A stretch of 64,000 nucleotides of DNA from Symbiodinium sp. CCMP2592. Its lineage: Eukaryota; Sar; Dinophyceae; Suessiales; Symbiodiniaceae. Both the position numbers and the translations under genes were made by a program. Below, in pieces: positions 1 to 10,603 of the stretch. Each line of letters starts with the position of its first letter. Position 1 is the stretch's first letter. The notes below the pieces were generated by a model. It was not told the origin of the DNA, ran no database searches, and saw only the letters and a program-made list of their open reading frames with translations. The stretch is taken from NCBI GenBank assembly GCA_905221615.1, contig CAJNDT010000135.1, positions 55,001 through 119,000 of the forward strand. The letters run 5' to 3'.

Positions 1-914
1 GCTTCGAGGGCCGTGCCAAATTCCAAGACCAAAAAGACGTGACTTGGGCAGAAGGGGACCGGCCTTAGCAGACCTCCAGACAACTTCTCCGGATTGTAGA
101 TGTGGGCGAGCAAGAAGCAAGCAAAGTCGGACAGCAGCAGGAAGTGCACGATGTGGCCTGAGGATGACGGTAAGTGGCAGGCCTACAAGTTTGCACAGTC
201 CAAGGCCAGCAGATCATGAACATCAGCGCCTGTCTGATTCATTGCGAACGCATTGCTGACAGTTGCTTGACTCCGAAAAGCTTCGCCTTGTTGTCATCCT
301 CTTCTGACTGTGTTTCTGTAATGTAGGGGCCTTGTTAACTGGAATAGGGTTTCGCGGCAGATTCGACCATCATCTTAATAAGGAGCCCCCAAAATAGTGT
401 AGGTAATTCGTAAGGCCCCTATAGATTATCATGATCATTACAATTATCATAATTAATATAAGAGTATTACTATTAGTACTATTATTACTACTACTAGTAT
501 TACTATTACCTACCTATCGCGGCCTGCAGCTCCCATGGGCTCCATGCCGATGAGCCGGTACGCAGACACCAGGTCCTGGTCTGTTTAGGTACTTCCCAAG
601 TGGTAGGTAGGTAGGTGGTGGCATCTGCAAAGGAGATCTTTCTCCAAGTAATGCTGGGTGCTCAGCTTAGTTTCTCCGCCTACTGAACACAAGTGGTCTC
701 GCGTTCGGAAAAGCGCCACCATCCCCGGAGGTATATCGCGACGCCTCAGTCCGGGGCCGTCTTCTTATCGAGGGAGCTCGGATCTCTGCAGTAAGCTGCA
801 GAGTTCGAAAGGACTAAAGGTGCTAGATCGGTGAGAGGCAAGAGGTACATAAATTCCATCCTCTCCGAAGACTGGCTTGCGCTATGTGAGAAGACACCCG
901 GTGACTTAGCAGAT
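1..914. other. No gene recognised; AT-rich with one small inverted-repeat element
   Basis: I see no supported coding exon in this stretch. It holds an element with 10-bp inverted ends (324-421, listed separately), followed by a stretch of TAT/TAC trinucleotides near 470-510. The short open frames here show no recognisable motif. Confidence 0.5.
324..421. repeat. MITE-like element with TAGGGGCCTT / AAGGCCCCTA inverted ends
   Basis: The 98-bp element starts with TAGGGGCCTT and ends with the exact reverse complement AAGGCCCCTA. Its AT-rich interior carries an 'aataaggagcccc' motif. The same end sequences and internal motif recur around 22218-22925 and, in part, at 37168-37208 and 47322-47395, so this is a dispersed family. 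No coding capacity is visible, so it would depend on proteins made elsewhere if it moves. Confidence 0.6.
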
Positions 915-1020
915 TTAGCAGTACGACATGTGGACCCAGCCCAGTATGTCATCTAGGTCCTCCAGGATGTAGAAGCAGACCAAAAATGAGAAGAAAGCGG
1001 TGGCCTGGTCGCGCCGTATC
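915..1020 (-). CDS. Possible 3' terminal exon of an unidentified membrane protein
   Basis: One minus-strand frame, closed by a TAA at 915-917, reads as a hydrophobic stretch (AFFSFLVCFYIL) followed by an acidic tail (EDLDDILGWVHMSYC). The change from an aromatic-rich membrane-like segment to a polar end looks like a real C-terminus, but no family is recognised and the upstream exons are not resolved. It could belong with the hydrophobic segment at 2.8-3.1 kb, which is speculative. Confidence 0.22.
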
Positions 1021-1157
1021 ATCACACTTACGAGTCACGAGACAGCAGCCTCACAGTTGTCCTGCCTGTCTTTCACGGGTCGCTCCGCTGATGCTGCTCC
1101 AGTCTTCCCCTTTCTTGGCGGTCTGATGAACCATCCAGACAGCTGGCACCTCGGTCT

Positions 1158-1240
1158 TCGGAGCCCTAAACCCTAACCCCCTAAAACCCTAAACCCCTCA
1201 AACCCTGAACCCCTGAAACCCTAAACCCATAAACCCCTAG
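1158..1240. repeat. Degenerate CCCTAAA telomere-type island
   Basis: About ten imperfect copies of CCCTAAA are packed in 80 bp, with variants such as CCCTGAA and CCCATAA. This is the plant/alveolate-type telomere unit at an internal position. Similar islands occur at 17131-17310, 29258-29278, 30722-30740, 51255-51275, 56405-56490, 56605-56690, 60310-60340 and, inverted, 60480-60550. Confidence 0.7.
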
Positions 1241-2826
1241 AGCCTAGAGCAGACCGCAGCCTGGAGCAGACTCGCAGTCCCAAGGCACGAAGGCCAGGAT
1301 TTCAATGTAGTTCGCGGAAGTGAAGATGGTGCCTGTCGATAACAGGAGGCACCCACTTGCGCCGGCCGGACAGCTTTCTTATGGGGTGACATGTCCGGTT
1401 CAAGGGTCCAACCAAAAATTGCAATCGCTGCACAGACGGCCTTCCAACAACGTCTGGTGATTGTGAAAGTCCACGACCTCGGAGACTTAAAGCTGCACTT
1501 ATCAGAACTATATCGGCGACAGTGCTTCTTACATCCTCTGGCCTTTGCACTGGTGTGGTCAGCAATGCTCACTGCCAGTATCATCATCGCCACTGCCTAC
1601 AAGCTGAAGACTGCTTCCATGCAATATCCCACGGTGCAGGCCACATCGCCCCAAAAATCCAAAACGTCTCAGGGCACAGAGTTTGAGGTGTGAGAATGTC
1701 CCTCAGCCTTCAAAGCCCAGTTTACTCAAAGCCCAGTTTACCCAAAGCTCGGAGGACTCTCGACCTGAACGTCCTTCGAGAAAGACTTGGTTCCGTGCTT
1801 CTGTAAGGAAGGCACCCCCAATCCCCAGAGCCACCAGTCCTGAGCCAGTGAGCTTTACAAGGCTGGTGCCAGTGCGGGGACTTATGCTGGGTTTCGAGAA
1901 GAGCGTCCCGGTAGAGCATTGCACGAACAATGACAAACAGTCTTGGCCAACAATGACCTTAGGGTTGTCCTGGCAGTAAGACTCTGGAAGCCTAGAATCG
2001 AAACCGAAGGTGGGAAGTCAGCTTGTGACACCATTGGGTGCAACCCAAAATCCCCGAGCTCCAAGACCTTCCCCCTCGTGGCTTTCAGACTAAAATCTCC
2101 TGGGGCCTCGAACCCCAAGCCGAAATTCCTCAAGCACTAGTCAAGTCAAGCCCGAAACCTGAAAGTCTATCGTCAGCCCCGGACAGAAGAACTCTACCCT
2201 CTACGCTCTGAACCTTCAACTCTTGGCCCAGCATCCAAGCAAATCCATCTGCTGCAACAGGGAGGATGCTCGGAATCCAAAGCCTCAGTTTCTCACAAGC
2301 TTTGAGAGTCATGGCATATGCAGTCTTGGTCCGTTACCGTCCTCAGTCTTCTTCTGCTTGGCACGGTCTCTGTTCTTCATGGTAGTGATGCCAGCGCAGT
2401 CGCCGCGGCGATCAAGCTTCCAGCTGTGGATGCCATCAACTCAATGTAAGGCTGAAGGATACCCTGGGATTTTGGAAAGCAAGATTCGGTATCCCTCTAT
2501 CGCACGTTGCGCATGCACGATGCATCACGATGCTACTGACGCTTCAGTTTTGCAGGAAGACCTCGCCGCACTAAGAAGCAACTTTCCACTCATGTTTGCC
2601 TTCCAACCTTCTGTTATGATCATGATGGCTCCTGCCAGTCATCAATTGCACTGCGTGGCTGCAACCCCTGAGTGGAAGAGACCTTGCCTGCAGAATGTTC
2701 AGTGCCAAATCCCTTTCCGAATCAAGCTTTGGGCTCCCTCGACTGCCATGTAGTATTGAATATGATATGCTATGTTCTGTACCGCTATGTTATACTGCTT
2801 ATTGCTGAATGCTATACTATGTTATA
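1241..2826. other. No gene recognised
   Basis: Short open frames exist on both strands, for example a 100-codon plus-strand frame at 1391-1693 with one hydrophobic stretch. None shows a family motif, and overlapping frames on the other strand are equally open. I leave the stretch unassigned. Confidence 0.4.
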
Positions 2827-3093
2827 CTACATATTGCGACCGGAGGCCGCGAGTTTTCGCCGGTTGAATGGCAAATCCTTCTGGCTTGCATGACAGCCGT
2901 TACCTGTAGACATGGACTTTACGTGAAGCAGAACCCGCACACAAAACCCGAACATAGAGCACGGCCCATGTGCTGCCAGGTGGCCAAAGAACAGTGCTGC
3001 GCACACTGCCACGAAGCCGATCAGGTTGCACACCCCAATGCCAACCTCACATGCACCGATCTCGATGTATTGCACCATCATTGTGGCGATCAC
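2827..3093 (-). CDS. Possible exon of a membrane protein
   Basis: The minus-strand frame contains a continuous hydrophobic run (GIGVCNLIGFVAVCAALFFG) of transmembrane length, preceded by a moderately hydrophobic segment (VIATMMVQYIEIG). Hydrophobicity of this kind in one frame suggests an exon encoding one or two membrane spans. No family motif is seen, exon borders are not defined, and the 5' part runs into a trinucleotide-poor region without a clear start. Confidence 0.22.
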   Translation of the reverse strand: MIATMMVQYIEIGACEVGIGVCNLIGFVAVCAALFFGHLAAHGPCSMFGFCVRVLLHVKSMSTGNGCHASQKDLPFNRRKLAASGRNM

Positions 3094-3757
3094 TCTTGTT
3101 GTGACTGCTACGTTTACAGGGCAGGTCTGGCTTTACTCCTGCGACGGCAGGCTGTTTCTCGCTGCTACTCGTACTGATGCTGGTATTGTCAGTGCTGCAT
3201 TGTTTGTGCCAGTGTTTGTGACATGAATCTGGAACAAGTTCGAGTGTTGAGCACTCGTCACACCATTAACAAGATTAGGTGATTAGGTACTCGCTGCAGA
3301 AAGAGTCGCAGACGCAGAAATGGCAGCAAGCCATCAGGTGATTGTGCCAACACGAATGCATGATCTGCTAGGGACCGATGCTGCCAGAAACAGCTTCAAG
3401 ACCGTTGAACCCGATGCACCTCAAGTAGTGGCCACGTGCAGATGCGCAAGCCCAGAAAGCAGCCGTGCATCAACAGCACCTGCCGCAAGGTTGCAAGGAA
3501 ACTAATACGACGCTTCTGGCCAAAGAAGAATTGGTAGGGACAGGGTGGTCTGATCTGGCTTTCACAAGCAACCCACGACCCGGGCACATCCCCATTTTTC
3601 GGGAGCGGATGAGTGGATCTCGCGGCAAGGCGAGCGCCATGTCGCATCGCGTCGCACACCAGGCCTCGGCTGCCTCGGCTGCCGGGATCCATCTCGCTGC
3701 GAGGAGCGAAGGAACCGGCGAAGACTTTAAGGATGGCCCAGGGCAAAGGGGAGGTCA

Positions 3758-4384
3758 TCACGATGCCTCTTCCTTTTCCAGTTCACAGTGCAGGTGATGC
3801 ACAAACTCCTCGGAGCCTTCCGTGCGCAAGAACATGTCGTAGACTAGCTTCCCTTCCTCTGTGAGTTTGTACACGCGCCGCGATCCAGTCGCCAGCTTGC
3901 CCCCAGCTGTGGGACCGCGCTGAAAGCAGTCTTCCGTCTCTGCGGCGCACTCGAAGACATTCTGCGTGAAATCGAACTGCCCCGACTTGTAATATTCGTT
4001 CACACTGAAGGGGTGGCTCAACATGAGCTCGGCTTTCTTCACCTCCCCCCCGTCAGGCTTGGGCAGAATCTTCAGGAAGCCATTCTCCGCATGCATGGGC
4101 TTCAAGGACTCGGCGTTCTTGGTGAACTGCTGCCAGTTGATGACCATGGCAGGCTCGGACCTCAGAAGCAAGCAAGTGAAGGTCTCCAAATATTCCACGC
4201 CCCTTGGCAACACTTTGCCTCGTCCCTTCCATGTTCCGAGGAGGAAAGCAGGTCCGGCAGGAAATGCCATGGCTGTGACGTCACGAAGGGCTTTGGCTGC
4301 AGCTGTGAGCAGAATAGTCAAACATGCGCGGAGCAGCTGCTGGCGGCAAGTCGTGCGGGCACGGGAGATGTTCATGCAGTTCAT
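3758..4384 (-). CDS. Nitrobindin-like (THAP4 haem-binding domain, DUF1794) protein
   Basis: This is a 208-residue single-exon ORF with ATG at 4384. Residues about 45-206 match the nitrobindin/THAP4 C-terminal beta-barrel fold: the opening LLGTWKGRGK (48-57), a mid-domain HAENGFLKILPKP, and a C-terminal LVYDMFLRTEG followed by HHLHCELEKEE. Family members bind haem in the barrel and react with nitric oxide or peroxynitrite; the axial ligand is a histidine near the C-terminus, and His197 or His199 are the candidates here. The first 38 residues are basic and hydrophobic (ISRARTTCRQQLLRACLTIL), so they could be an organelle presequence or membrane anchor. A second ATG at 4270 (MAFPAG) would start the bare domain. 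The family is well supported; location and start are inferred. Intronless over 627 bp, unlike most neighbours, so it could be a retrogene. Confidence 0.8.
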   Translation of the reverse strand: MNCMNISRARTTCRQQLLRACLTILLTAAAKALRDVTAMAFPAGPAFLLGTWKGRGKVLPRGVEYLETFTCLLLRSEPAMVINWQQFTKNAESLKPMHAENGFLKILPKPDGGEVKKAELMLSHPFSVNEYYKSGQFDFTQNVFECAAETEDCFQRGPTAGGKLATGSRRVYKLTEEGKLVYDMFLRTEGSEEFVHHLHCELEKEEAS

Positions 4385-4439
4385 GCCATCCTTTCTGCCC
4401 CAGTCTGGCCTTGCTCCCGAAATGAGAGAGCATGCTCAC

Positions 4440-4640
4440 CGGATCGGGACAGGAGAGAATCTTCTTCTCGAGGAAGACCAACGGCAACATCTGCACCACA
4501 ATCCTCAGAGAAGCGCTTGGCAGTTAACGAGACGAGCTGTCCCATGATGCGTTCCCACTGAAGGGAGCCAGGGAGCAAGGAAAGGAAGGTCTTGGTCGGA
4601 TCACCCCCTTGGTCATCCTGCACTGCCAGTGTCACGTGCT
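4440..4640 (-). CDS. Exon-like segment upstream of the nitrobindin gene
   Basis: The minus strand is open from about 4640 and reaches a good splice donor (CCG|GTGAGC at 4440/4439). One frame reads FLSLLPGSLQWERIMGQLVS and then TAKRFSEDCG, which looks coding. The segment lies 55 bp upstream of the nitrobindin ATG. It may be a 5' exon of that gene or the end of another; no family is recognised. Confidence 0.25.
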
Positions 4641-7600
4641 GCCTGCAATTTTCAGCTTGGGCTTACGGCATACGGCACCTGCCAGTGCTTGTAAAGGACC
4701 AGCACCGATGCCGTCGCAACGAGGCTCAACGGCAGCATGATGTGGCTCCTGATTATTGTCGACATCACTCGCTGCAACTGCGGAGCAAAAGAGCTCATCA
4801 CATCACATCACATCATTCATAGTAGAGTATGGAAGCAACAGCAGCAGCGGCAGCGGTAGCAGTCGTAGTCCTAGCAGTAGTAGTTGTCGTGATGGAAATG
4901 GCAGTGCCAGTGGCAATAGTAGTGGTGTCAGTGGTCGGAGTTGCATTATTTGTTTGTTCCTGCGGTAGCTGATGTAATTAGAAGACTTACCATCAACACC
5001 AACACCACGACCACGACTGCTGCCACACTGTTCCTCATGGCGACTGCCACTGCCACTATGATCGACGACAACGACTACGATTACCTCTTCTGCGACTACT
5101 GAGTCTGCTCTTGCTGCTGCCACACGCGCACTATGGAGCGGTGGCTTCTGCTCTGCAGCTACACCCAACATGAAAGTACCAGGGCCCGTGCTGGGAGCCA
5201 TGAAGGAGCTTCTGAGCCTCCCAAGGGCTTTGGTAAGGTTTGGTTAGGCTGCCTTAGTAAGTATGGTTATAAGTACCTGAATTGGGGTTATAAGCAACTA
5301 GGAGCATAGTTACATTTAGTGTTGAATGCCCTTGGACTCGTCTGCTGGATAGCGGCTGGAACAGACGAAGTGACGCGCACTGTGCAGAAAAATGTAAAAT
5401 GACTTAACTTGCACTACAAGTGGCGAATGGGAAGTGGAAGACATTGACACGCTTCACAGAGCACAACGATTTGGTCTTGGCGATGAACGTTACCTTCCTA
5501 CGACGCCAGCTTCCATATTCCCCCATTAGTATACAAATATACGAGTCAACGGCACAAATCCTCTGCTAACGACAGGCTTCCTGTTCACGTACTAGGAACA
5601 CGGTCGCTGTTGTTGAGCTGAAGGGCTAGGCAACTTCTAGATGTGTTGAGACCATAGGGGTGAAATGAAGGTCATCTTCATGCTTTTGCTAGCATCTCCC
5701 ACACCTTCAACCCTCCGCACGGACGACCCATCGAACCCGTCTGACACTTCAGCCCATCCGCTGCATCCGTGCCTGCCAAAGGCTGTTGGCAAACATCTTT
5801 AGAAGTAATAGTTCCTCGGCAGGGAGAGTGTCATCGGAAGCTGCGGTGCACACATTGTCCTCCTCTCTCTGTGCAGACAGCAGGGGGCTACAAGGTCAAA
5901 CAATCATTGGGCTCGCGACTGCGATCGCCCACTTAGGAAGCTGCTTGCCCAGTGCCGATGCATGAAAGCTTTGTGAACCTGTGCTTACATTGGTACTTAG
6001 ATTTCGCATATGCGCACACTTTTATATGTGTGAGATGCATATGTGCACACACACAGGCACGTTGTGTGTACTAAGAATACCTACAAAGACATAAACATAT
6101 CTATCGACCTACCTTCCTAGCTATCTACCTGTCTGTTTATCTATACCCAGCTATACACTCATAATGATACATGCATGTAAATATACGTATCTATGCATTT
6201 GAGTGTGCACGTGTCTTTCCGCCCGTAAGAGTAATCACATCTGTCGGTCAGTCGGTCGGGCTGTCTGTCGGTCTGCGTCTGTCTGTGTGTCCGTGTCTCT
6301 ATCTGCGCGTAAACTTACATTCATCGATGAATGCGGGTGCATATGCGGGCGCGGAATTACGACTTGGTACGTCAGCAGAGTTTTATGCTTGCATGCCAAC
6401 GTGCGCATGTAGGAAAAGTGTGCATACATCTGTGAGTCTCCGCGCTGTACTTACTATCTTCGCATGTAAACTTACAGACGCAGACAAGTGTGTCATAGTG
6501 TGTCCATGTCCACGTACAACATGATGACACAGAAGCTCGCGTTTGTGCGGCAGCGAAAAACAGCTTTAGCAGTAGTGTTTCTGGACTAGTTGTGTGACAA
6601 TGACAATAACATGCAAAGCCATAAGACATGGTAGACATGTCGAGACTGCGGCAAACACTGATGATACCGCGACCGCAAAGTAGACTGGTGACTGGTGATA
6701 GCAACGGTGACATGCATAAAGGTGCCGATGCTGACAGCGCCCAAGCTAGTCGTGGTAATAATCATGACAGTGAGGATTCCAGTGATAATGAATCATAGTT
6801 ACGGTGGTGGTCCTGATGACGTGGATTGTGGTGATGACGCTTGATGATGACGAAAGTGATAGTTCAACATCAGGAAACCATGCTAGCTAACAGCTGCGTA
6901 CTTGCAAATTGCCTGCAATAACAGCCAGCCAAGTGCTGCAGCCGCGGCACGCTCCCGCGCTGGGAGAAAATACGCAAGACACGAAAAGGGTGGTTCGCTA
7001 TCCTTGGCAGCAGTATTTAGACATAGTTTGGGGATTCAGTCAGGAGTCGAGTGGGATTTTCCGTTCGGGGCGAGCAACATGATGCACCAGTGGTCAGGGT
7101 TTGATGTCAGATGCTCGACTCGCTGCACAAAGTCCAGTGGCGACCAAGCAGCTTCGATTCACATTGGAAAGAGAGCACTTCCAAACTACGCTTCTAAGCT
7201 GAGCCATCGCAACAAAAAGCGTACGGTAGCATGCAACAACCGTAATCGTTCCCCTCGCATGCTACTGTCAGGAAAGGCGGCTTGAAGTCTACGCGAGCAC
7301 TCGAGATCGAAGGCTCTGTAGGCTGCGAAGCAAGGCTCTTTAAACTGGCCGTGCTTGGCTTCAGATGGGTTGGCGTGCATCCCACGTCCCACGAGGGGAC
7401 GGAGTGTACATGCGCGGCCGTTTGAGGATACGGGCACTGCAGCTGTGCAATGAAGGCTGGGTCTTCCAGCACTGCTGCAACAGCCAGGCAAGCACCACGA
7501 TCCAATGCAACCCCGCAAGGAGGATGATCTCTTCAGTGCAGTGCGACTCTCCCGATGTCTCCTTGCGCAAGTAAATTCAGCCGCTGACGTGCCGGATCAC

Positions 7601-7745
7601 AGACACAAGCATCATCAGATGCTAATTACGAATTCTGCCCTTCGCACTCAGGGCGGCAGCGGCCTAACTGCGGCTGAGAGCAAGCGAGCGAAGGAGAGGG
7701 GAAGCACTGGAAGAATGAAGCCCAAGCTGTTGCACCACACCAAAT
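4641..7745. other. No gene recognised; degenerate microsatellites
   Basis: Positions about 4795-5120 are degenerate AGC/TAG/ACC-type trinucleotides whose open frames read as low-complexity Ser or Leu. Positions 5253-5310 share the sequence 'cttagtaag.atggttataagtacct' with a fold-back element at 22365-22467. Positions 6000-6330 are degenerate tetranucleotides (TATC/CTGT). Long frames over these blocks are artefacts of composition. Between 6900 and 7745 the reading frames are open but carry no family motif. Confidence 0.45.
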
Positions 7746-8465
7746 TCAAAGGAACTCCTGAAAACGAGCACCGACCCACCTTCGCCTGGCCGCTTCCAAA
7801 GCTTCCACCTGGCGCAAATGGACTCTGGAAGACAGCATGCGAGGAAGATCTTCAAGAGACTGGCGATTTTTGGTATTCTTGTTGACCGAGGCCCGGACGC
7901 TGGACCGAAACTCGCGTTTCGACATCACTCGCAATGCAGACACCTCGCAACTACTCCCAATAAAGTCCCTGATTGGTCACATTGACTCCAGCTGTCTCGT
8001 GCAAGTAGCCTTGCCTGCCACTCATCTCTTTCTCGCATCGTCTCCTTCAGATCCTGCGCATGAACTATTCGTGTCAAATTGCAAAGAAGCAACGACTTGT
8101 TGTTTCAGCGCCCAAGCTACATGTAGAAAAATACCCCGGTCTCTCCAAAGTTTCCATGCAAGCCCCCATGCTGCGAAGTGCCGAAACCTCGTATGCCGTG
8201 ACACCAAATCCAGCACTAAACCTGACGACATAAGCGCGGTCCTTGCGCAAGCCGTCACGCTCCTCTTCGAGGGCCCTCACCTGAGCAACAAGCGGCCTTA
8301 GGCCAAACCGCTCCAAAATGCGTCAACCCTGGGACCCTCAAGCCCTTAGCGGATCCAAAGCATTCTCCGGAATCGGAACCTGCTTCTTCAGTTTCTCGAT
8401 CTCCTCGTCCTGCACGAAGACCTCGCAGGGCTCCAAAGGCGTCCAGTTTCGGTGCGGTCTTTCTG
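7746..8465 (-). CDS. Unidentified coiled-coil protein encoded in very small exons
   Basis: Exon 8380 to about 8465 reads NWTPLEPCEVFVQDEEIEKL and ends KKQ at a CAG|GTTCCG donor. Exon 8222-8280 (59 nt) starts after CTCAG and reads VRALEEERDGLRKDRA, so the two exons join into a continuous heptad pattern across a 99-nt GT-AG intron (8281-8379). A further exon at 8010-8053 (44 nt, LKETMRERDEWQA) ends at a GC donor (CAAG|GC). More basic, coiled-coil-like coding follows at 7746-7943 (VEALEAARRR). The first junction is clear; the later joins are ambiguous in phase. The family is unknown, and helical structural or cytoskeletal proteins would look like this. Confidence 0.45.
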
Positions 8466-8533
8466 GCCTATACGGACCCTGCTAGGTTTTAGTCGGCTCG
8501 GCTCGGTTATCTTGACGAACTTGCCTTAGGGGC

Positions 8534-8946
8534 ATGGTGATGACGGAGGATGAGGCAGAGGACCATGATGATGACGACTGCGATGACGATGGTGACAGTG
8601 ATGATGGCGATGATACTCGTGATGCTGATGATGACGGTTATGATGACGATAAGGCTCACGATGACGACGGGGACGTCGAGGACGACGGCGAGGACTATGA
8701 TGATGATGATGATGATGATGGCGCGGATGATGATGGTGACGATTATGATGATGGTGACGATTATGGTGATGGTGATGAAAATGATGCTGAAGATGATGGC
8801 TGCGGGAGGGGTCGTACATGGGAAGGTCGTGTTGATGTTCATGATGTGAAGGACAAACATGATGATGATGGCCGTGGCGATGGCGATGATGAAGAAGGAG
8901 ATAATGAGGACAATGACGATGATGATGATGATGGGAGCAGGAGGAG
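8534..8946. repeat. GAT/GAC trinucleotide-rich block
   Basis: About 410 bp are dominated by GAT and GAC triplets with interruptions, and pure GAT runs occur near 8699-8720. The frames on both strands are open only because of composition: they read as Asp-rich, His-rich or Ile/Val-rich low complexity. Not treated as coding. Confidence 0.85.
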
Positions 8947-10603
8947 CAAAACAAACAACAGCACCGAAAGTACCATCAAAGGGACACAGGCTAAGAATGC
9001 GAAGATCCAACTAGTGTTCAGTGAAGGCTATGAACTGTTGAGGAGGTAATTACTTTCTAGAACTGCGTGACGTGGTTCATTAAGTCAGCGGTCCTTGTTG
9101 AAATCCACGAGACGAAGGCCGTGGGATAAATTTGCACTGTGTCGCCACTATATACTCTATACATCAGGTGCAACGAAGGGTCATCATCCACCAATGCATA
9201 GAGGTTGCCAGCACACCCGACTATAAGTCTTCAATCCCCGAAAGGGAGTTGTAAACCACCCTTAACCCGTTTCCCTTCAGCTATAGTTTTCAGCGAGAGG
9301 TAGCTTCATGGCATAAGTCTCCCTATTGGAGGTAGCCCGCGAGAGTTTCCGGACTAAGTCAGATGGTGGGGCCAGAGCCGACCACCTGAACCTCTAAACC
9401 CCTTGGAGATACAGCAGTCGTGGTGAAAACCTGCCTTGGAATTCCAGGCATCGTGCCGATCTTCGCAGACCTGGTCGGATGTTGTAGGTTTCTTGTGTAT
9501 TTCTAGTATAGCTACTTACTATAGTATGTTATATTGATTATAAAATTTTACGCTATAGTATTTGATCGTTTTCTCCCGCCCTACCAGTCGAATGTCACAG
9601 GGTTTAGGGTGTAGGCATATGAACTGCTACTGATAACAGAAGTACTGGCAATCACCCGCGGAACTTAAACTTTCAAGTCACCTGATAGATCATACCTACT
9701 TCATCTGATTATAATCTCAATATATTTAGGACAGTACCTACAGCGCGCGCCTAGCAATCGCGTAAACTATACTGCAATCGGCAATGTCTTGCTGGTAGGC
9801 AAGAATGATTGATTGAACAGTACGTACAAAACCACTGACACTACCAATCGTGATATTTATCGAAGCAGCCATACCCATTGCCATCAACAGTTACATAGCT
9901 CCAAGCTTGAGCAATATGTAAAAACTCTAAACCCCTACAACCTGATTCCAAGCTTGAGGCGCAGGTCTTCAAAGGCCTAGAAAAGATGTAATCTACATTA
10001 TATGATACATATATATAATATACATGTATACACTATACATAAGTATCATACAGTATAATATAATACATAGTATATGTATTTCAGAGACTTCCCAGCCGAC
10101 CTTGAGGTCATCCAGGAACTGCTTCTGCTGAAGGAAGTACCAACCCAGGTCTTGGGGATCCTGCAGAAGTCTGCAAGGTCGCCAGAAGTATTTTTGTAGT
10201 GGGTGTGGGGGGGGATTTAACTTGAAGCAACTCCGGAAAGATTCGGGCGCTTTTTTCCATGCAGAGCTGGCCCGCGCACGTTCATCACGTTTACCAGTCG
10301 CTTGGGGCACAGACTCTAGCGTACAGAGTCTGCCTTCTGCCGCGAAGCGGCGCTTCCTTCGTTCAAGGAGTACGGTAGGTACCGACGGGGCCTCCTCGTG
10401 GTACCGCGTTACGCGGGGCTCACCTCGAAGTCGTGTCAGCCGCCTCCTCATGCCAAGACCATGCTTCATCAGCTCAGCACGTTCTACGTTCTCGAACCAT
10501 GGGAGCACGTTGCTCAGCACTCGCCGACCGGCTTCACGGCTGCCGGAGCTTTCCAGTCTAGCGCTTGGAGATCGCTTGGAGAGCGCGGAACCGCGAGCTC
10601 GTT
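8947..10603. other. No gene recognised; 3' flank of the ABC transporter gene
   Basis: The stretch 9480-10080 is AT-rich with a TATA-rich run near 10000-10080. Between 10100 and 10603 a minus-strand frame is open (to 9993) but overlaps the last ABC transporter exon in a different frame and has no family motif. It is probably 3' untranslated or intergenic sequence. Confidence 0.45.

Noticed and set aside
8507..9049. Asp-rich 171-codon plus-strand frame and Ile/Val-rich minus frame
   Set aside because: GAT/GAC repeat composition. A real acidic protein would show non-repeat flanks in the same frame, and none is recognised.
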